Positions 48,901-55,925 are shown, numbered from the stretch's first letter. The stretch is DNA of 64,000 bases from Cordilura impudica (GCA_963682025.1 OY821521.1:172333665-172397664); one strand, 5' to 3'. The notes: generated from the letters alone by a model not told the origin. Program-made: numbers and translations.

Positions 48901-50475
48901 TAGAGAATCACGATAATTGGAATCATTTTGTTTGACATTAGCATCTAAGGGTTTTTCACGACATTCCCGGCAGCCATATTTCTGATAGATTTCTTCCTTT
49001 TCAAAGGTAAAACATTCATTCTTTTTTGTTTGCAGTTTATTAATAATAGTTCGAAAGAAACGATTTTCTCGCTTGACAATATTACGTTCAATATTAATTT
49101 TTGTCACCATTTTTTCATAATCTTGTATATGATCCAACAAACGAGCCGTATTAGCAGTTTTGACAGATAATGTGGACTACTCAAATGTTAAAAATTAATG
49201 GAAATGTTTGCAATATAAATTTAAAAAGCATATGAAAAGATGAAAATGAGATTTAAACTCCACCAAAATCTACAAAAGCTTTTAAAGCCTAAATTCCATA
49301 ATTTTATCTTGTGTAGAAAGGAATTTATTCTTTAAAATGTAATGCCAACCCTTTGACTTACTTGCATTTTTGCCAGAGCATCTTGCTGGTCGCGCACTTG
49401 CCTTTCATACGTCTTAACATTGGACATTTCTCTGTTGAAATTGTCTTGAGTATGTTTATAGGCGGCAATTAACTTAACATTATCGGCTTTAAGATCACCA
49501 TTCGTAAGGCGTAGACCTCTTATCATACGCTTAAGTTTCAAATTCGAAAATTATTTCAATATTTCAATTGACAATTAACATAAAATGGGTTGAAGTTATG
49601 AAGGAATGTGGTATTTACTGATTAAATGATGATTCATGGACTTACCTCATTGTTGGCTGCTTCTTTATCTTTGTGTTCAATAGATTCGAGAAGTTCAGCA
49701 TTTTGGAAAACAAGCTCTTTAACTTTATCCTCATATTCCCTAATGGTTTCATCACGTTTGGCCAGGATATCATCTAAACTGGTAATTTGCTGCTGGAAAT
49801 TGTCCAGCTTTCCTTCGGACTGTTTGAGTAAACTCTCCAACTCATGTATCTAGCATATTTTTTTTTAAAGAAATAACAAAAAAAAAACAAATGAATTTAT
49901 TAGTAAAACATTTTTATTATTTTAATTATTATTAGTTTATAATATAAGTGAAAGTAAATTCAAAAATAAAATACACACTCTTTGTAAGGCATTTAGATTT
50001 TCCGGTATGTCTGAACGTCCTAGCAAATCATTCATTAGATCACCATTTGTATGGGATTTCTCCAAGTCACGCTCCATTTCCATATATTGTATTTTCTGAT
50101 TTAGTTCCTCCACAATATTTTGATATTTACATTCAGTATCTTTTTGAATTTTCTCCAATTGTGTCATGGCCGAAGCGGCCTCTTTCAAAACGTCCTGTTT
50201 CTCTTGGATTTCCTTACGCAGAATTTCCATTTCAACTTTACTATCAATTAGCTGTTTTAGCAAGGTATCTTGACCTTCGGTGGAATTTGAGGCCTGCGAA
50301 TATCCTGGTATACTCTCCTCTATAAAATACAAACGTAATTTCAAATTAAAGTTTTCTTTACGCAACGCGACCATTTGTTCTTCGAATTCGCGCACTGATC
50401 GGCCCTGGGTAGCAGGGGAAGTAGAGCCCTGATAGGGTTGTAGACTAACGCATGGGGAACGATAACCAACGCCAT
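12674..50475 (-). CDS. cnn: centrosomin (Cnn), spliced gene, eight coding exons, 5' end missing
   Basis: Join of 50475-49979, 49849-49646, 49529-49362, 49176-48448, 40671-40447, 38716-38534, 25037-22931 and 12960-12674. Every intron has GT at the donor and AG at the acceptor and all phases agree, giving about 1,465 residues. The first exon here carries the CM1 motif (VREFEEQMVALRKENFNLKL), known in Cnn/CDK5RAP2/myomegalin proteins to recruit gamma-tubulin complexes. The body is mostly heptad-repeat coiled coil. The last exon carries a CM2-type coiled coil (about the last 60 residues), which in Drosophila Cnn pairs with an internal leucine zipper to build the pericentriolar scaffold. The visible 5' exon begins in phase 1 at a good acceptor, so the start codon is in an unseen upstream exon; the in-frame TTG at 50485 is intronic. 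Introns of 7.8, 1.7, 13.5 and 9.9 kb are filled with transposons. Gene identity is sure; exact isoforms are not. Confidence 0.93.
13050..18080. repeat. 5-kb intronic array built on the palindrome TTTTCTATAGAAAA
   Basis: Hundreds of degenerate units of roughly 15-25 bp (AGTTTTCTATAGAAAAA, TTTAGTTTTCTATAGAAA) fill the last cnn intron. A higher-order duplication of about 1.1 kb is visible: 13720-14815 resembles 14816-15960, with shared landmarks such as CTTTCTGTACAAAAAATTTA at about 14098 and 15240. Confidence 0.85.
18084..18619. mobile_element. hairpin MITE, PIF/Harbinger-like, 536 bp
   Basis: TIRs TGCCGTTTTCTTTTCTGA; 3-bp target duplication TTA at 18081-18083 and 18620-18622. The first half is almost one perfect inverted repeat (about 18108-18235 against 18245-18378). 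No coding capacity. TWA target sites are the family rule for PIF/Harbinger; the assignment rests on that and the TIRs only. Confidence 0.75.
18749..19390. repeat. diverged CAGAATCTGAGAATTTTTCT repeat, unit 1
   Basis: Irregular tandem repeats of TCTATAGGAAAAAT/CAGAATCTGAGAA. The whole block is repeated at 19702-20355, an offset of about 955-970 bp. Confidence 0.7.
19569..21741. mobile_element. hAT-type element, TAGGGTGGCCC family, 2.17 kb, non-coding
   Basis: Ends TAGGGTGGCCC / GGGCCACCCTA, extended by CTCTCGGTCGC and GCGAATAGC inside both ends. 8-bp direct repeats ATATATAT lie at 19561-19568 and 21742-21749; an 8-bp duplication is the hAT rule. No transposase. About half of the length is a copy of the flanking repeat (19702-20355) plus AT-rich sequence shared with 127-500. 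Confidence 0.75.
19702..20355. repeat. diverged CAGAATCTGAGAATTTTTCT repeat, unit 2
   Basis: Copy of 18749-19390 with many small differences, lying inside the boundaries of the hAT element at 19569-21741. Confidence 0.7.
21788..22707. mobile_element. possible TIR element, CCCTGTTCTTGAAAC ends, 920 bp
   Basis: CCCTGTTCTTGAAAC at 21788 is matched inverted by GTTTCAAGAACAGGG ending at 22707. No clear target duplication and no coding frame. The interior is AT-rich. Confidence 0.45.
22931..25037 (-). CDS. cnn: cnn large exon (central/C-terminal coiled coils, Ser-rich regulatory patch)
   Basis: Acceptor TTTTCATTTCAG ends at 25038 and donor GATG|GTAAGT lies at 22931/22930 (phase 1). The exon is 2,107 bp, about 702 codons, with no internal stop. 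In order it encodes NLVNKELWEKNREIERL coiled coil, a Ser/Thr-rich stretch, the LSMIDQSLAELHNLSDILGD region, a His/Gln run (HHNHQHHPQQQQ), a Ser-rich acidic patch (NETDSDFSESNSRSVKARSQ), and a long Gln-rich coiled coil. In Drosophila Cnn a Polo-phosphorylated Ser patch near a leucine zipper controls scaffold assembly; equating this patch with it is inference. Confidence 0.93.
25038..25500. other. cnn intron sequence, unclassified
   Basis: Contains a moderately GC-rich stretch at 25150-25460 (GGCCCCCTGATTGATTTTAA, GTGGGCGTGGC) that looks like the tail of an old repeat but matches nothing else in the window. Confidence 0.3.
25707..26481. repeat. foldback element, about 390-bp arms
   Basis: Nearly perfect inverted repeat with outer ends CAAGGTTCAGAAAATACACA and TGTGTATTTTCTGAAACTTG. 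The centre contains five alternating copies of ACAGAACATGTACAATAAAC, in direct and inverted orientation, between about 25985 and 26300. It lies in the Transib 3' region. No coding capacity. Confidence 0.8.
26482..26639. other. AT-rich remainder of the Transib 3' region
   Basis: Sequence between the foldback and the transposase tail. No separate feature seen. Confidence 0.3.
26640..28482 (-). pseudogene. Transib transposase (RAG1 core homologue), frameshifted
   Basis: At least five open pieces in different frames follow each other on the minus strand: 28482-28186, 28150-27959, 27995-27744, 27631-27314 and 27387 to about 26650. Recognisable Transib blocks are VNHKLVLSMIDGKICNAL with a CFICG zinc-type pair, LEFGLSILHGWIRFFECLLH, NSNDGNTARRFF, FDTARYFVQLYPWYYMSP and EEAQEARNKDFKNFREH. 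The last corresponds to the region of the third catalytic acid (Glu962) in RAG1. The protein ends in an acidic Asp/Asn tail encoded by a (CAT)n-like run at 26637-26730. In an intact copy it would cut DNA by a hairpin mechanism like RAG1. This copy cannot make a full protein. Confidence 0.82.
29072..29415 (+). mobile_element. short dispersed repeat (AGGCTAGGCGATTTC ... GAGGGCTGGAATCTGCTAG)
   Basis: Interrupts the dead DD41D mariner. The same about 340-bp sequence occurs inverted at 34010-34352 and in part at 39735-39915. It ends near an imperfect palindrome around CTCGAATTTCGAG. Non-autonomous; superfamily unknown. Confidence 0.6.
29851..30323. other. unclassified cnn intron sequence
   Basis: A 112-codon open frame on the minus strand (29972-30310) resembles nothing I recognise and has no splice or start context; it is probably chance. 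Confidence 0.3.
30324..30660 (+). pseudogene. Tc1/mariner-type transposase fragment
   Basis: Encodes YIREHYIRKFTL-like, then SPNLDYCHYSKVALERYSKN, VPREANFSNYTELR and IERQWALV. This is the C-terminal catalytic part of a DDxE Tc1/mariner transposase (consensus form CHY...VPxxANPPNxxELRPIExYWALVK). The N-terminal part is missing. It is the same group as the minus-strand relic at 47240-48230. Confidence 0.65.
31060..33662 (-). mobile_element. 5'-truncated non-LTR retrotransposon, jockey/CR1-like
   Basis: Inserted in mini-me copy 5, which breaks between GACCCCTAT and ATGAAATCGA. The 3' end has a short TAA/TTA-rich run (31057-31085). It begins inside the endonuclease, as is usual for incomplete reverse transcription. 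No convincing target duplication is seen. Confidence 0.78.
31264..33629 (-). pseudogene. endonuclease/reverse transcriptase polyprotein of the 31-kb LINE
   Basis: The C-terminal half of an AP-type endonuclease is readable: ILGDFN, SSTLIDLIF and SKHDLVFLAYDF. The reverse transcriptase follows: FDNLHPKFIK, YRPIAILS, QSGFRSNHSCTTALVNV, VLLDHSKAFDTVNH, GVPQGSILGPLLF and the catalytic MYADDVQLY. A C-terminal region ends IHFKKFLFSYFV. Only three defects are obvious: an in-frame TAA at 32895-32897, a frameshift near 32520, and an in-frame TAA at 31732-31734. It is therefore a fairly young dead copy. Its exact clade (jockey or CR1) is not settled. Confidence 0.8.
34010..34352 (-). mobile_element. short dispersed repeat, second copy
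   Basis: Inverted copy of 29072-29415: CCAGCGCTCGAAATTCGAG at its start and GAAATCGCCTAGCCTATTA at its end. Confidence 0.6.
34519..35543. mobile_element. hAT-type element, TAGGGTGGCCC family, 1.03 kb, non-coding
   Basis: Ends TAGGGTGGCCC / GGGCCACCCTA; 8-bp target duplication ATGTACAT at 34511-34518 and 35544-35551. Long subterminal similarity between both halves (for example AAACTCTCGGTC and CTAGAAAAATGCGAATAGC). No coding frame. Confidence 0.82.
36144..37644 (+). mobile_element. GATGTGTAAACATC-ended repeat with satellite core, copy 1
   Basis: The left end is ATGTGAGTCCGATCACAGGG, the right end CGCGTATAGATGTTTACACA. Between them lies AAAAATGA-type satellite on the complementary strand (36300-36437, 37128-37500) and a mini-me copy. 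The same ends occur at 61094-61459 without satellite and at 62556-63078 with satellite. Confidence 0.55.
36438..37127 (-). mobile_element. mini-me/DINE-1-like repeat, family A, copy 6
   Basis: Reverse orientation: GTCCGTCCGTCTGTGTGTCC near 36470 and the head palindrome TCGGTCTACACCGA, with TTTTCTTACTTGTTT ending at 37127. The last about 110 bp of the tail are missing. It sits within the satellite. Confidence 0.7.
37998..38329. other. cnn intron sequence, nothing recognised
   Basis: No repeat match or coding region seen. Confidence 0.3.
38330..38520 (+). mobile_element. tail of a family-B mini-me-like repeat
   Basis: AACAGATGGACAAATGGACA followed by ATTTTTCGATGCGTTACAAA matches the tail of the complete family-B copy (43430-43540). 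It abuts the cnn exon at 38534-38716. Confidence 0.5.
38534..38716 (-). CDS. cnn: cnn exon
   Basis: Acceptor CTTTTACAG ends at 38717 and donor CAG|GTACGA lies at 38534/38533. The exon is 183 bp, 61 codons, phase 0. It encodes NSEPTISNFDCTGLCRSF then a Lys-rich coiled coil ending KKTADLQ. Confidence 0.9.
38717..39299. other. cnn intron sequence
   Basis: Contains the head-like motif ACAAGTAAGAAAATAATACG at about 38796 and CGTACACCAATAA, the latter also at 40402. No clear element could be closed. Confidence 0.3.
39300..39735 (+). pseudogene. Tc1-type (DD34E) transposase C-terminal fragment
   Basis: Readable pieces are FRGSLMMWGYISSKGVGQ, EYVFQHDSP (second catalytic Asp), then in another frame an LNQIENLWALIKNKL-like stretch with the Glu of the NPIENLW motif, and KIQEIWD. 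Stops and frameshifts follow 39535. The N-terminal half is absent. Confidence 0.7.
39735..39915 (+). mobile_element. short dispersed repeat, partial third copy
   Basis: Shares TTTGTTAATGTGTTTGTTAA to TTTCGAGCGCTGGATTCTGC with the copies at 29072 and 34010. Directly follows the Tc1 fragment. Confidence 0.55.
39916..40446. other. cnn intron sequence, nothing recognised
   Basis: AT-rich. GGTGTACGGGTTAATAGTGG near 40380 is related to 38825 in inverse orientation. Confidence 0.3.
40447..40671 (-). CDS. cnn: cnn exon, coiled coil
   Basis: Acceptor TTTTCTTTAG ends at 40672 and donor GAG|GTGAGT lies at 40447/40446. The exon is 225 bp, 75 codons, phase 0. It encodes AQQLREELQKFKSEMADK, continuing as coiled coil to SSTEKE. 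Confidence 0.9.
40672..42065. other. cnn intron sequence, mostly unclassified
   Basis: AT-rich. A more complex stretch at 41770-42050 (GGTGGCCAGAAATGTATAAC, AGATGACCAGACTACG) looks like a transposon relic but I cannot place it. Confidence 0.3.
42066..42757 (+). mobile_element. mini-me/DINE-1-like repeat, family A, copy 7
   Basis: Head CAAGTAAGAAAATTATAGTC, with a degenerate palindrome TCTAGAGCGA, and a (GGAC)n-type tract at about 42700-42720. The tail is truncated just before a family-B copy begins. Confidence 0.65.
42773..43570 (+). mobile_element. mini-me/DINE-1-like repeat, family B, complete copy
   Basis: Head ACAAGTAAGAGTGTTAAATT, then a TTCGGCTATGTTGAA palindrome remnant and GATACCCTCCACC. 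The GACAGACAGACGGATGGACG tract is at about 43421-43441 and the end is GTGGAGGGTATAAAAA. Same layout as family A with different sequence. Confidence 0.65.
44901..46981 (+). pseudogene. reverse transcriptase-RNase H of the 45-kb LINE
   Basis: RT motifs: HTYRAGRSTETALTNLV, AFLDIEGTFD, TTRGCPQGGVLSPLMWSLV and catalytic YADDIVII. The RNase H domain has WYTDGSK (Asp), FQAEIYAI (Glu), LADSQAAI (Asp) and HGNEQADELA (Asp). A CRFCDEKAESAEHMLGDC zinc-knuckle-like motif closes the protein. Only two defects are seen: a TAA at 45441-45443 in an otherwise continuous frame, and a frameshift near 46760 before the Cys motif. Also a small deletion at FDTSHD. A young but truncated copy; the RNase H suggests the I/LOA/R1 side of non-LTR elements. 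Confidence 0.83.
44901..47066 (+). mobile_element. 5'-truncated non-LTR retrotransposon with RNase H (I/LOA-like)
   Basis: Target duplication AAGTGTATTGAG at 44889-44900 and 47067-47078, both in the mariner coding sequence. The 3' end is a short (ACAAT)n tail at about 47050-47066. 5' truncation falls inside the reverse transcriptase domain. Confidence 0.9.
47240..48230 (-). pseudogene. Tc1/mariner-type transposase relic
   Basis: On the minus strand: an HTH region SPTWSRAKIEKSLKMVKCTV, then across frameshifts DNPGLSDQDRAKKFK-like, a VMDDDTYAEADFKQQSG block with the first catalytic Asp, GNVDSKYVKL, and a C-terminal SIKRHVREFI. The second and third acids cannot be read with confidence. Same group as 30324-30660. 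Confidence 0.65.
48448..49176 (-). CDS. cnn: cnn exon, coiled coil then low-complexity linker
   Basis: Acceptor GAGTAG ends at 49177; an in-frame TAG overlaps it, which fixes the exon edge. Donor AAG|GTGAGC lies at 48448/48447. The exon has 243 codons. The first part (STLSVKTANTARLLDHIQDYEKM) continues the coiled coil. The middle has a CREC-type cysteine pair and a His/Arg-rich patch (HDHRRHRHE). The end is a Ser/Gly-rich, probably unstructured linker (SSSLLSGSSADVG). Confidence 0.88.
49362..49529 (-). CDS. cnn: cnn exon, coiled coil
   Basis: Acceptor CTTAAG ends at 49530, with a short, poor pyrimidine tract. Donor CAA|GTAAGT lies at 49362/49361. The exon is 168 bp, 56 codons, phase 0. It encodes RMIRGLRLTNGDLKADN then heptads to DALAKMQ. 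The acceptor was chosen because it keeps the frame; the next upstream AG does not. Confidence 0.85.
49646..49849 (-). CDS. cnn: cnn exon, coiled coil
   Basis: Acceptor GCTAG ends at 49850 and donor GAG|GTAAGT lies at 49646/49645. The exon is 204 bp, 68 codons, phase 0 at both ends. It encodes an uninterrupted coiled coil from IHELESLLKQ to KEAANNE. Confidence 0.9.
49979..50475 (-). CDS. cnn: cnn exon with CM1 motif (first exon seen)
   Basis: The acceptor is a pyrimidine-rich tract ending TTTAG at 50480-50476. The exon starts with two bases completing a codon (phase 1). CM1 lies at about 50310-50396, followed by coiled coil with a Gln/Glu/Lys-rich heptad pattern. The donor is AGA|GTGTGT at 49979/49978, phase 0, joining ...NALQR to IHELESLL of the next exon. 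The donor is weaker than the others in this gene, but the alternative GT two bases downstream breaks the frame. Confidence 0.9.
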
Positions 50476-50499
50476 CTAAATGCAATGAAAGGAAGAAAA

Positions 50500-50640
50500 T
50501 TGTATAAGTAAAAGTGTAAGAATATTTTTATTAAATTAAAATATTTTTTTAATTTTCTCAAATTCCACTTTAATGTTTGAATTTAAGTCTAGACTAATAA
50601 TCTAATAACTTTTACAGAGATGCATTTCATAGGCTTTTTA
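50500..50640. other. AT-rich sequence upstream of the first cnn exon seen
   Basis: Holds the acceptor pyrimidine tract; nothing else recognised. Confidence 0.3.
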
Positions 50641-51470
50641 GCTAATGATTAAGTCAGGCTTTACATTGAAAAACTAGCCAAGATTAAGTGATTTTGTCCA
50701 TAAAAAAACTAAACCGAGAGTTCGACTCGATTTATGTTTCTAAATAGAGCCTGACTGTTGAAGATTAAAAATATCTAAAAAAAAGATAAATAATCTGTTA
50801 TAAATCCTCGACTTTCAAGATTGAGACTGACTTAAAAAGACATATTAAAGTCTGACTTTAGGCGAGGCTTATAAAGAGTTTGAAGAGTCTGACATAAAAA
50901 TACAAATATTAAATCCAGACTTTAGTCAAGGCCTAGATCGGCATATAGTTAAGCCTGACTTTAAAAATATCTAAAAAAAAAGGTTACCTTAAGACTTAAA
51001 ATATATACACGATAAATAATCTATCATAAATCCACGACTTTGAAGATTGAGACTGGCTTAAAAAACATATATTAAAGCCTGATTTTAGGCAAGGCTTAAA
51101 AAAGGTTTGAAGATTGCGACCGACTTAAAAGAAATATATTCAATCCTGACTTAAGGCAAGGCCTAGATCGGCATATAGTTAAGACTGACTTTAGGCAAGG
51201 CTTAAATCTACATATAGTTAAGCCTAACTTTATGCTAGGCTTAAAAATACTGAACAATGAGACTGACTTAAAAACACATATATTTAAGACTGACTTTAGG
51301 TAAGGCTTACAGACATATAGATATTTAAGACTGACTTTAGGTAAGGCTTACAGACACATAGATATTTAAGCTTGACTTTAGACAAGGCTTAAATAAAAGA
51401 GTAAACCTGACTTTAGACTTGAAAACGGCTTACGGTTAAGCCTTACTTTAAACAATTAATAAAGGGTCCG
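50640..51470. repeat. GACTTTAGGCAAGGCTTA minisatellite, left part
   Basis: Irregular tandem units of about 40-60 bp containing CCTGACTTTAGGCAAGGCTTA and ACATATAGTTAAG. Continues at 52680-52960 beyond a mariner insertion. Confidence 0.75.
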
Positions 51471-51474
51471 CCAA

Positions 51475-52675
51475 ATAACTCTTTTTTTTTTTGAAAATGC
51501 TATAAAAAAAACTACTGAATATTATCTCAAATTTCTTTTTTTATTTGAAAGTACAATCCTTCCGGTTAATAATGCAAAATAATTTCATTCAAATGGCTGC
51601 CTCGGCTGGCCATGCAGTAGCCTACACGATCGGTCCAATTTTTAAGCACATTATCGATTGTGTGCAGCTGTATTTCACCAATGGCTTCACGAATATTGTC
51701 CTTTAAAGCGTCAATTGTCTCTGGCTTGTTGGCGTAACACTTATCTTTGAGGGCACCCCACAAATAATAGTCCAACGGTGTCAAATCGCAGCTCCGAGGT
51801 GGCCAAACGACATCAGCTCTGCGGCTGATAATGCGATCTTCAAAAACAGGGCGCAAAACATCGGGTGTAGCTTCGGCTGTGTGGCACGTAGCGCCGTCCT
51901 GTTGAAACCAAATGTTGCCAATATCCTCCTCTTCAATTTTTGTGAACAAAAATTCGTTCAACATGGCCCGATAACGATCGCCATTGACTGTAACGGCCAC
52001 TCCTTGCTCATTTTCGAAGAAAAATGGCCCAATTATACCTCTGGACCAAAATCCGCACCAAACAGTGACTCGTTTTGCGTGTATCGGCTTTTCAATGTAT
52101 GCGTGCGCCAAGATCAAAATGAGCTTCATCTAAAAAGATGATTTTTTTTTGGCAAAATCGGCATCATCTGTAAGTCGATCGCAGGCCCACTTAGCGAAGC
52201 GAAAACGCATTGGATGGTCAGTTGGCTTCAACTCCTGAACCAATTGGACTTTGTATGGCGTCATACCAACGTCTTTATGCAAAATTCGTCTTAATGATGC
52301 CTCCGAAATGTTCAATTCTTGAGAACGACGGTGAATTGATGTTGATGGGTCTTCACGCACACTTTCTGCCACAGCAGCAATATTCTCGGGTGCACGCACT
52401 GTTTTTGGCTTTTCACGCTTTGGTTTATCGATGAGGATGCCAGTTTCATTCACTTTTTTTTACAAGATAACGAACATACGGAGCTGACGGTGCTTCTCTT
52501 CTTCCAAAATCCGTACGTAATTTTCGCACACATTCTGCAACATTACCATGATTTTCAAAGTAATGTCGCAATATTTCCCAGCGTTGTTCAAGCGTATACA
52601 GAACCATATTCGTTCAGCGGAAGGATAAAACTAATTATCTGTCAAATCAGACATGAGCTAAGTGTTTTCATTCAC
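51475..52675 (-). mobile_element. DD41D mariner, second family, inside the minisatellite
   Basis: Interrupts the GACTTTAGG minisatellite. The left end begins near GGTCCGCCAAATAACTC (51466). A matching inverted repeat at the other end was not found, so that end may be truncated. Confidence 0.7.
51566..52617 (-). pseudogene. DD41D mariner transposase with frameshifts and a small deletion
   Basis: ATG at 52617 starts MVLYTLEQRWEILRHYFENH. A one-base insertion in an A run near 52457 shifts the frame into VNETGILIDKPKREKPKT. A second lesion near 52150 shifts it again within an A run, although LDEAHFDLG (first Asp) is still readable in the third frame. About 15-17 residues are missing before AYIEKP. 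The rest is intact: WFQQDGATCHTA, CDLTPLDYYLWG (spacing 41) and the C-terminal SRGSHLNEIILHY. Related to, but clearly different from, the element at 5583. Confidence 0.85.
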
Positions 52676-52679
52676 GGTT

Positions 52680-52960
52680 AAGCCTAAGCCATTTTAGCCT
52701 GACTTCAGACATTAAAGAGATAAAGTTCACTTTAGCCTTGAAGAAAGTTTATGATTAATCCCAACTTTAGATTGCAAAATAAGCAATATAGAATTGTGAT
52801 TGCAGACTACAAATCATTAATCATTAGACACACACTAGATAACCAACTAAGACTGACTTAAAAATATATACACATAAACCTGACTTTGAACAATGAATAT
52901 ATTAGACCTGTACATTTAAATAGGTCCAAAGCTGCTGTTTTAGCCCAACTTCATATGAAA
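52680..52960. repeat. GACTTTAGG minisatellite, right part
   Basis: AAGCCTGACTTCAGACATTA-like units, more diverged than the left part. Confidence 0.6.
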
Positions 52961-53007
52961 AGTCAAAATTTAGATCACAGACTATAAATACTTGGAATAA
53001 CATGGAA

Positions 53008-53975
53008 AAAAAAATATCAACGTTGTTAAACGATATCAGTATTTTTATGCAACACGAAAGTTAACGTACAGATACCAAAATTTCTTTCGTACAATTTCTT
53101 TCGTACGTTCCTGAAACTTGGACATGTAAAATTAAGGGACCCGTATATTTGGGGTTGATTAAAATAGTGCTGAGGGTGCCATTCAGAATACCTTGTATGA
53201 AAGAAATTTTGGAATCTGTACGTTAACTTTCGTGTTGCATAAAAATATTGATATCGTTTAATAACGTTGATATTTTTTTCCCATTTACCGGTACAAATTA
53301 TATTTTCGAAACTCATCGTTTTGGAACATTGTAGAACAGTCCTAGAATAATTCAGAACAATCTTCAAAAAATTTTATTTCCAAAAATGGGGAAGAAATTT
53401 TGGAATCAGTACGTTAACTTTCGTGTTGCATAAAAATATTGATATCTTTTAATAACGTTGATATTTTTTTCCATTTACCGGTACAAATTATATTTTAGAA
53501 ACTCATCCTTTTGGGACATTGTAGAACAATCCTAGAACAACCGCCCAATTTTTTTTTTTTTCCAAAAGTGGGGGGCAAAGTTTAAGATTCGTTTTTTTCG
53601 TTTTACCGGTACAAATTATATTTTAGAAACTCATCGTTTTGGAACATTGTAACACAATCCTAGAACAATGTAGAACAATCTTAAAAAAATTTTATTTCCT
53701 AACTTCGAAATCGTGGAAAAATGTTTTTGCTCTCATTTGCGTGCGTTACGGTTTACGACATATCTAATTTGGAACAATATTTAGAACAACTAAAACCTAG
53801 AACAACCGCCAAATTTTTTTTTCCTGAAGTGGGGGGGGGCAAAGCTTAAAATTCGTTTTTTTCGATTAACCGGTACAAATTGCATTTTAGAAACTCATCG
53901 TTTTGGAATATAGTAAAACAAATCCTAGAACAATCTTCAAAGAATTTTATTTTAAAAAATGGGGAGCTAACTTCG
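53008..53975. repeat. inverted and tandem repeats (CGTTAACTTTCGTGTTGCAT)
   Basis: An arm at about 53008-53090 is inverted at 53200-53282. From 53200 a unit of about 190 bp containing CATTTACCGGTACAAATTAT and CTCATCGTTTTGGAACATTG repeats near 53200, 53398, 53575 and 53860 with decay. Origin unknown. Confidence 0.7.
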
Positions 53976-54281
53976 CACACTTCAGACAAATATCAAAAAC
54001 TAAAATTAACATGAACACAGATATGAATTCCGATCACTCACTTTAATGGAGAATTAAGCACAAAAGAAAAAAGCTTATTTAACAAAAAAACTTAACTGAC
54101 TGGGAATATTTCAAATATCAGTTAGAAAACAATATTGCGTCTGATGGCCTTATTGAAACAATTAATGATATAGAAGAAGAAACAGAAAAGTTAACATCTT
54201 AAATACAACAATCTGCCTGGTTAAGTACGCCTATTTTCGAACAGAGACGTTTTCAACAGCCTTTCACAACAGAAATTCTTA

Positions 54282-55925
54282 AGGTACGGTCACATTAGGC
54301 AAATATTTGACAAAAAACGCCAAATATTTGTTTGCCTCAGTCTGACCACAAAATATTATTTGCCGTCAAACAACAAAACAGCTGATTTTAGGCAAACAAA
54401 ATTATTTGCCTGCAAACAAATATTTGCCTAATGTGACCACTCACGACCAAATATTTTCCTCAATTTTGGGCAAATAATTATTTGACCTTACAAAACATTT
54501 GTAAGAGCAAACAGTGGCAAACAACAGTTGTTTCAGCAGTGATGTCAACTTTTAAAATTTAATTCAGTTATTTCTTAAAAAAAAGCTTTTTGTTTTCAAA
54601 AGCATTTGTTGTGCAACTTGTTAATATTCATTAAAAATTGACTTTAAAGGAAACGGTTATCACAAAAAAATCAATTAACCCGTTATGAACCTATTTGGAT
54701 TTTTTAAAGTTATTTTGGGAAAACGTGGCATTATCTCATAAAATGACCTATATAGTGTTTGATTTTACAACTGAATGTATGCTGGATCCACTAGCTTCAT
54801 TTCAATGTATATTTTGACCTCTTAACCACTTAAGGATCGGATATATTAGAAATTTTACATTCAACTTTAAGGTTTTTTTAAATATGTTGTTATTTCTATT
54901 TCTATAGCATAATAAATAATGGGATAATTTCAAATATGGTTATGAATGGGTTAATTTCCCTAAAAAAAAAGATACTTGATTTTCTATTGTACTAACTTAC
55001 AAATGACTATATACATCCTGTCCTGAAAGGGTTAAGAGGTCAAGGTATACATAGAAATAAATAAAGCTAGTTTTTATTCAGTTTATTCATGATATATGTA
55101 TGTCTACTTACGATAAAATTCCATATTAAAGAAAAAGCTCTATTACAATGATACAAAATTTTAAATAGGTTCATAATGGGTTAATGGATTTCAAATTTAA
55201 AAATATCGAGTAAAAGACACTCAAGTAAGTTTTTAAAATATATATATTGTGCTGAAATACGATACTAAATAACAAAATTATATCCAAGTATATGGCAAAA
55301 GTTTCGAAGTCCATAACTCGGAAAATAGGCTCGATCGTCGAAAAAAAAATATTTTCCTAGAACCGCAATAAAATGCTTTATAAGTGGTGACAATTTGATA
55401 CCGATCGGGGCATTGCCTCTAAACTCCACTTAGCCAAATTTATTTTTAACTTTAGCGTATTTATCATTTTAAAAACACAGAATTTGCCACACTGTTACAT
55501 TACTTAAAATAAACAGCTGTTTATTTTGTAAACAAAGAAAAAAATAATTATAGTTAAAAATAATATTTAAATATAATATAACAGTAAACTTCCAAAACTA
55601 ACACCAATGCGCTCCACAGCACAAAATAAGAAAACTTTCCTCCTCGTGCAACATTTGGAAATTTCTGATCAAATATATTTTTAATTTTCGACAGTTTGAT
55701 CAAACAATTTTTTTAGTCAAATATTTGTACAAGTGTGACCGCACGGCAAATATGTTTTCCTTGTTTTTATTTGCCACTATTTGGCAGCTGTTTGATCAAA
55801 CAAAAAGAGGCAAATAAATGTGTTTAGTGTGACCACAAAATCAACTCTGTATTTGTTTCACAAAATTTTTGGCAAATACGAGAAAACAAGTTTGCGTCAA
55901 ATATTTGCCTAATGTGACCGTACCT
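54282..55925. mobile_element. 1.64-kb TIR element without coding capacity, TTA target duplication
   Basis: 30-bp identical inverted ends begin AGGTACGGTCACATTAGGCA. The target duplication TTA is at 54279-54281 and 55926-55928. Subterminal repeats of CAAATATTTG and TTATTTGCC occur many times near both ends. The interior is AT-rich with no transposase frame. The 3-bp TWA duplication suggests a PIF/Harbinger-type non-autonomous element. Confidence 0.8.

Noticed and set aside
50476..50485. Start codon for cnn at 50485
   Set aside because: The triplet is TTG, and it lies in the pyrimidine tract of an acceptor.
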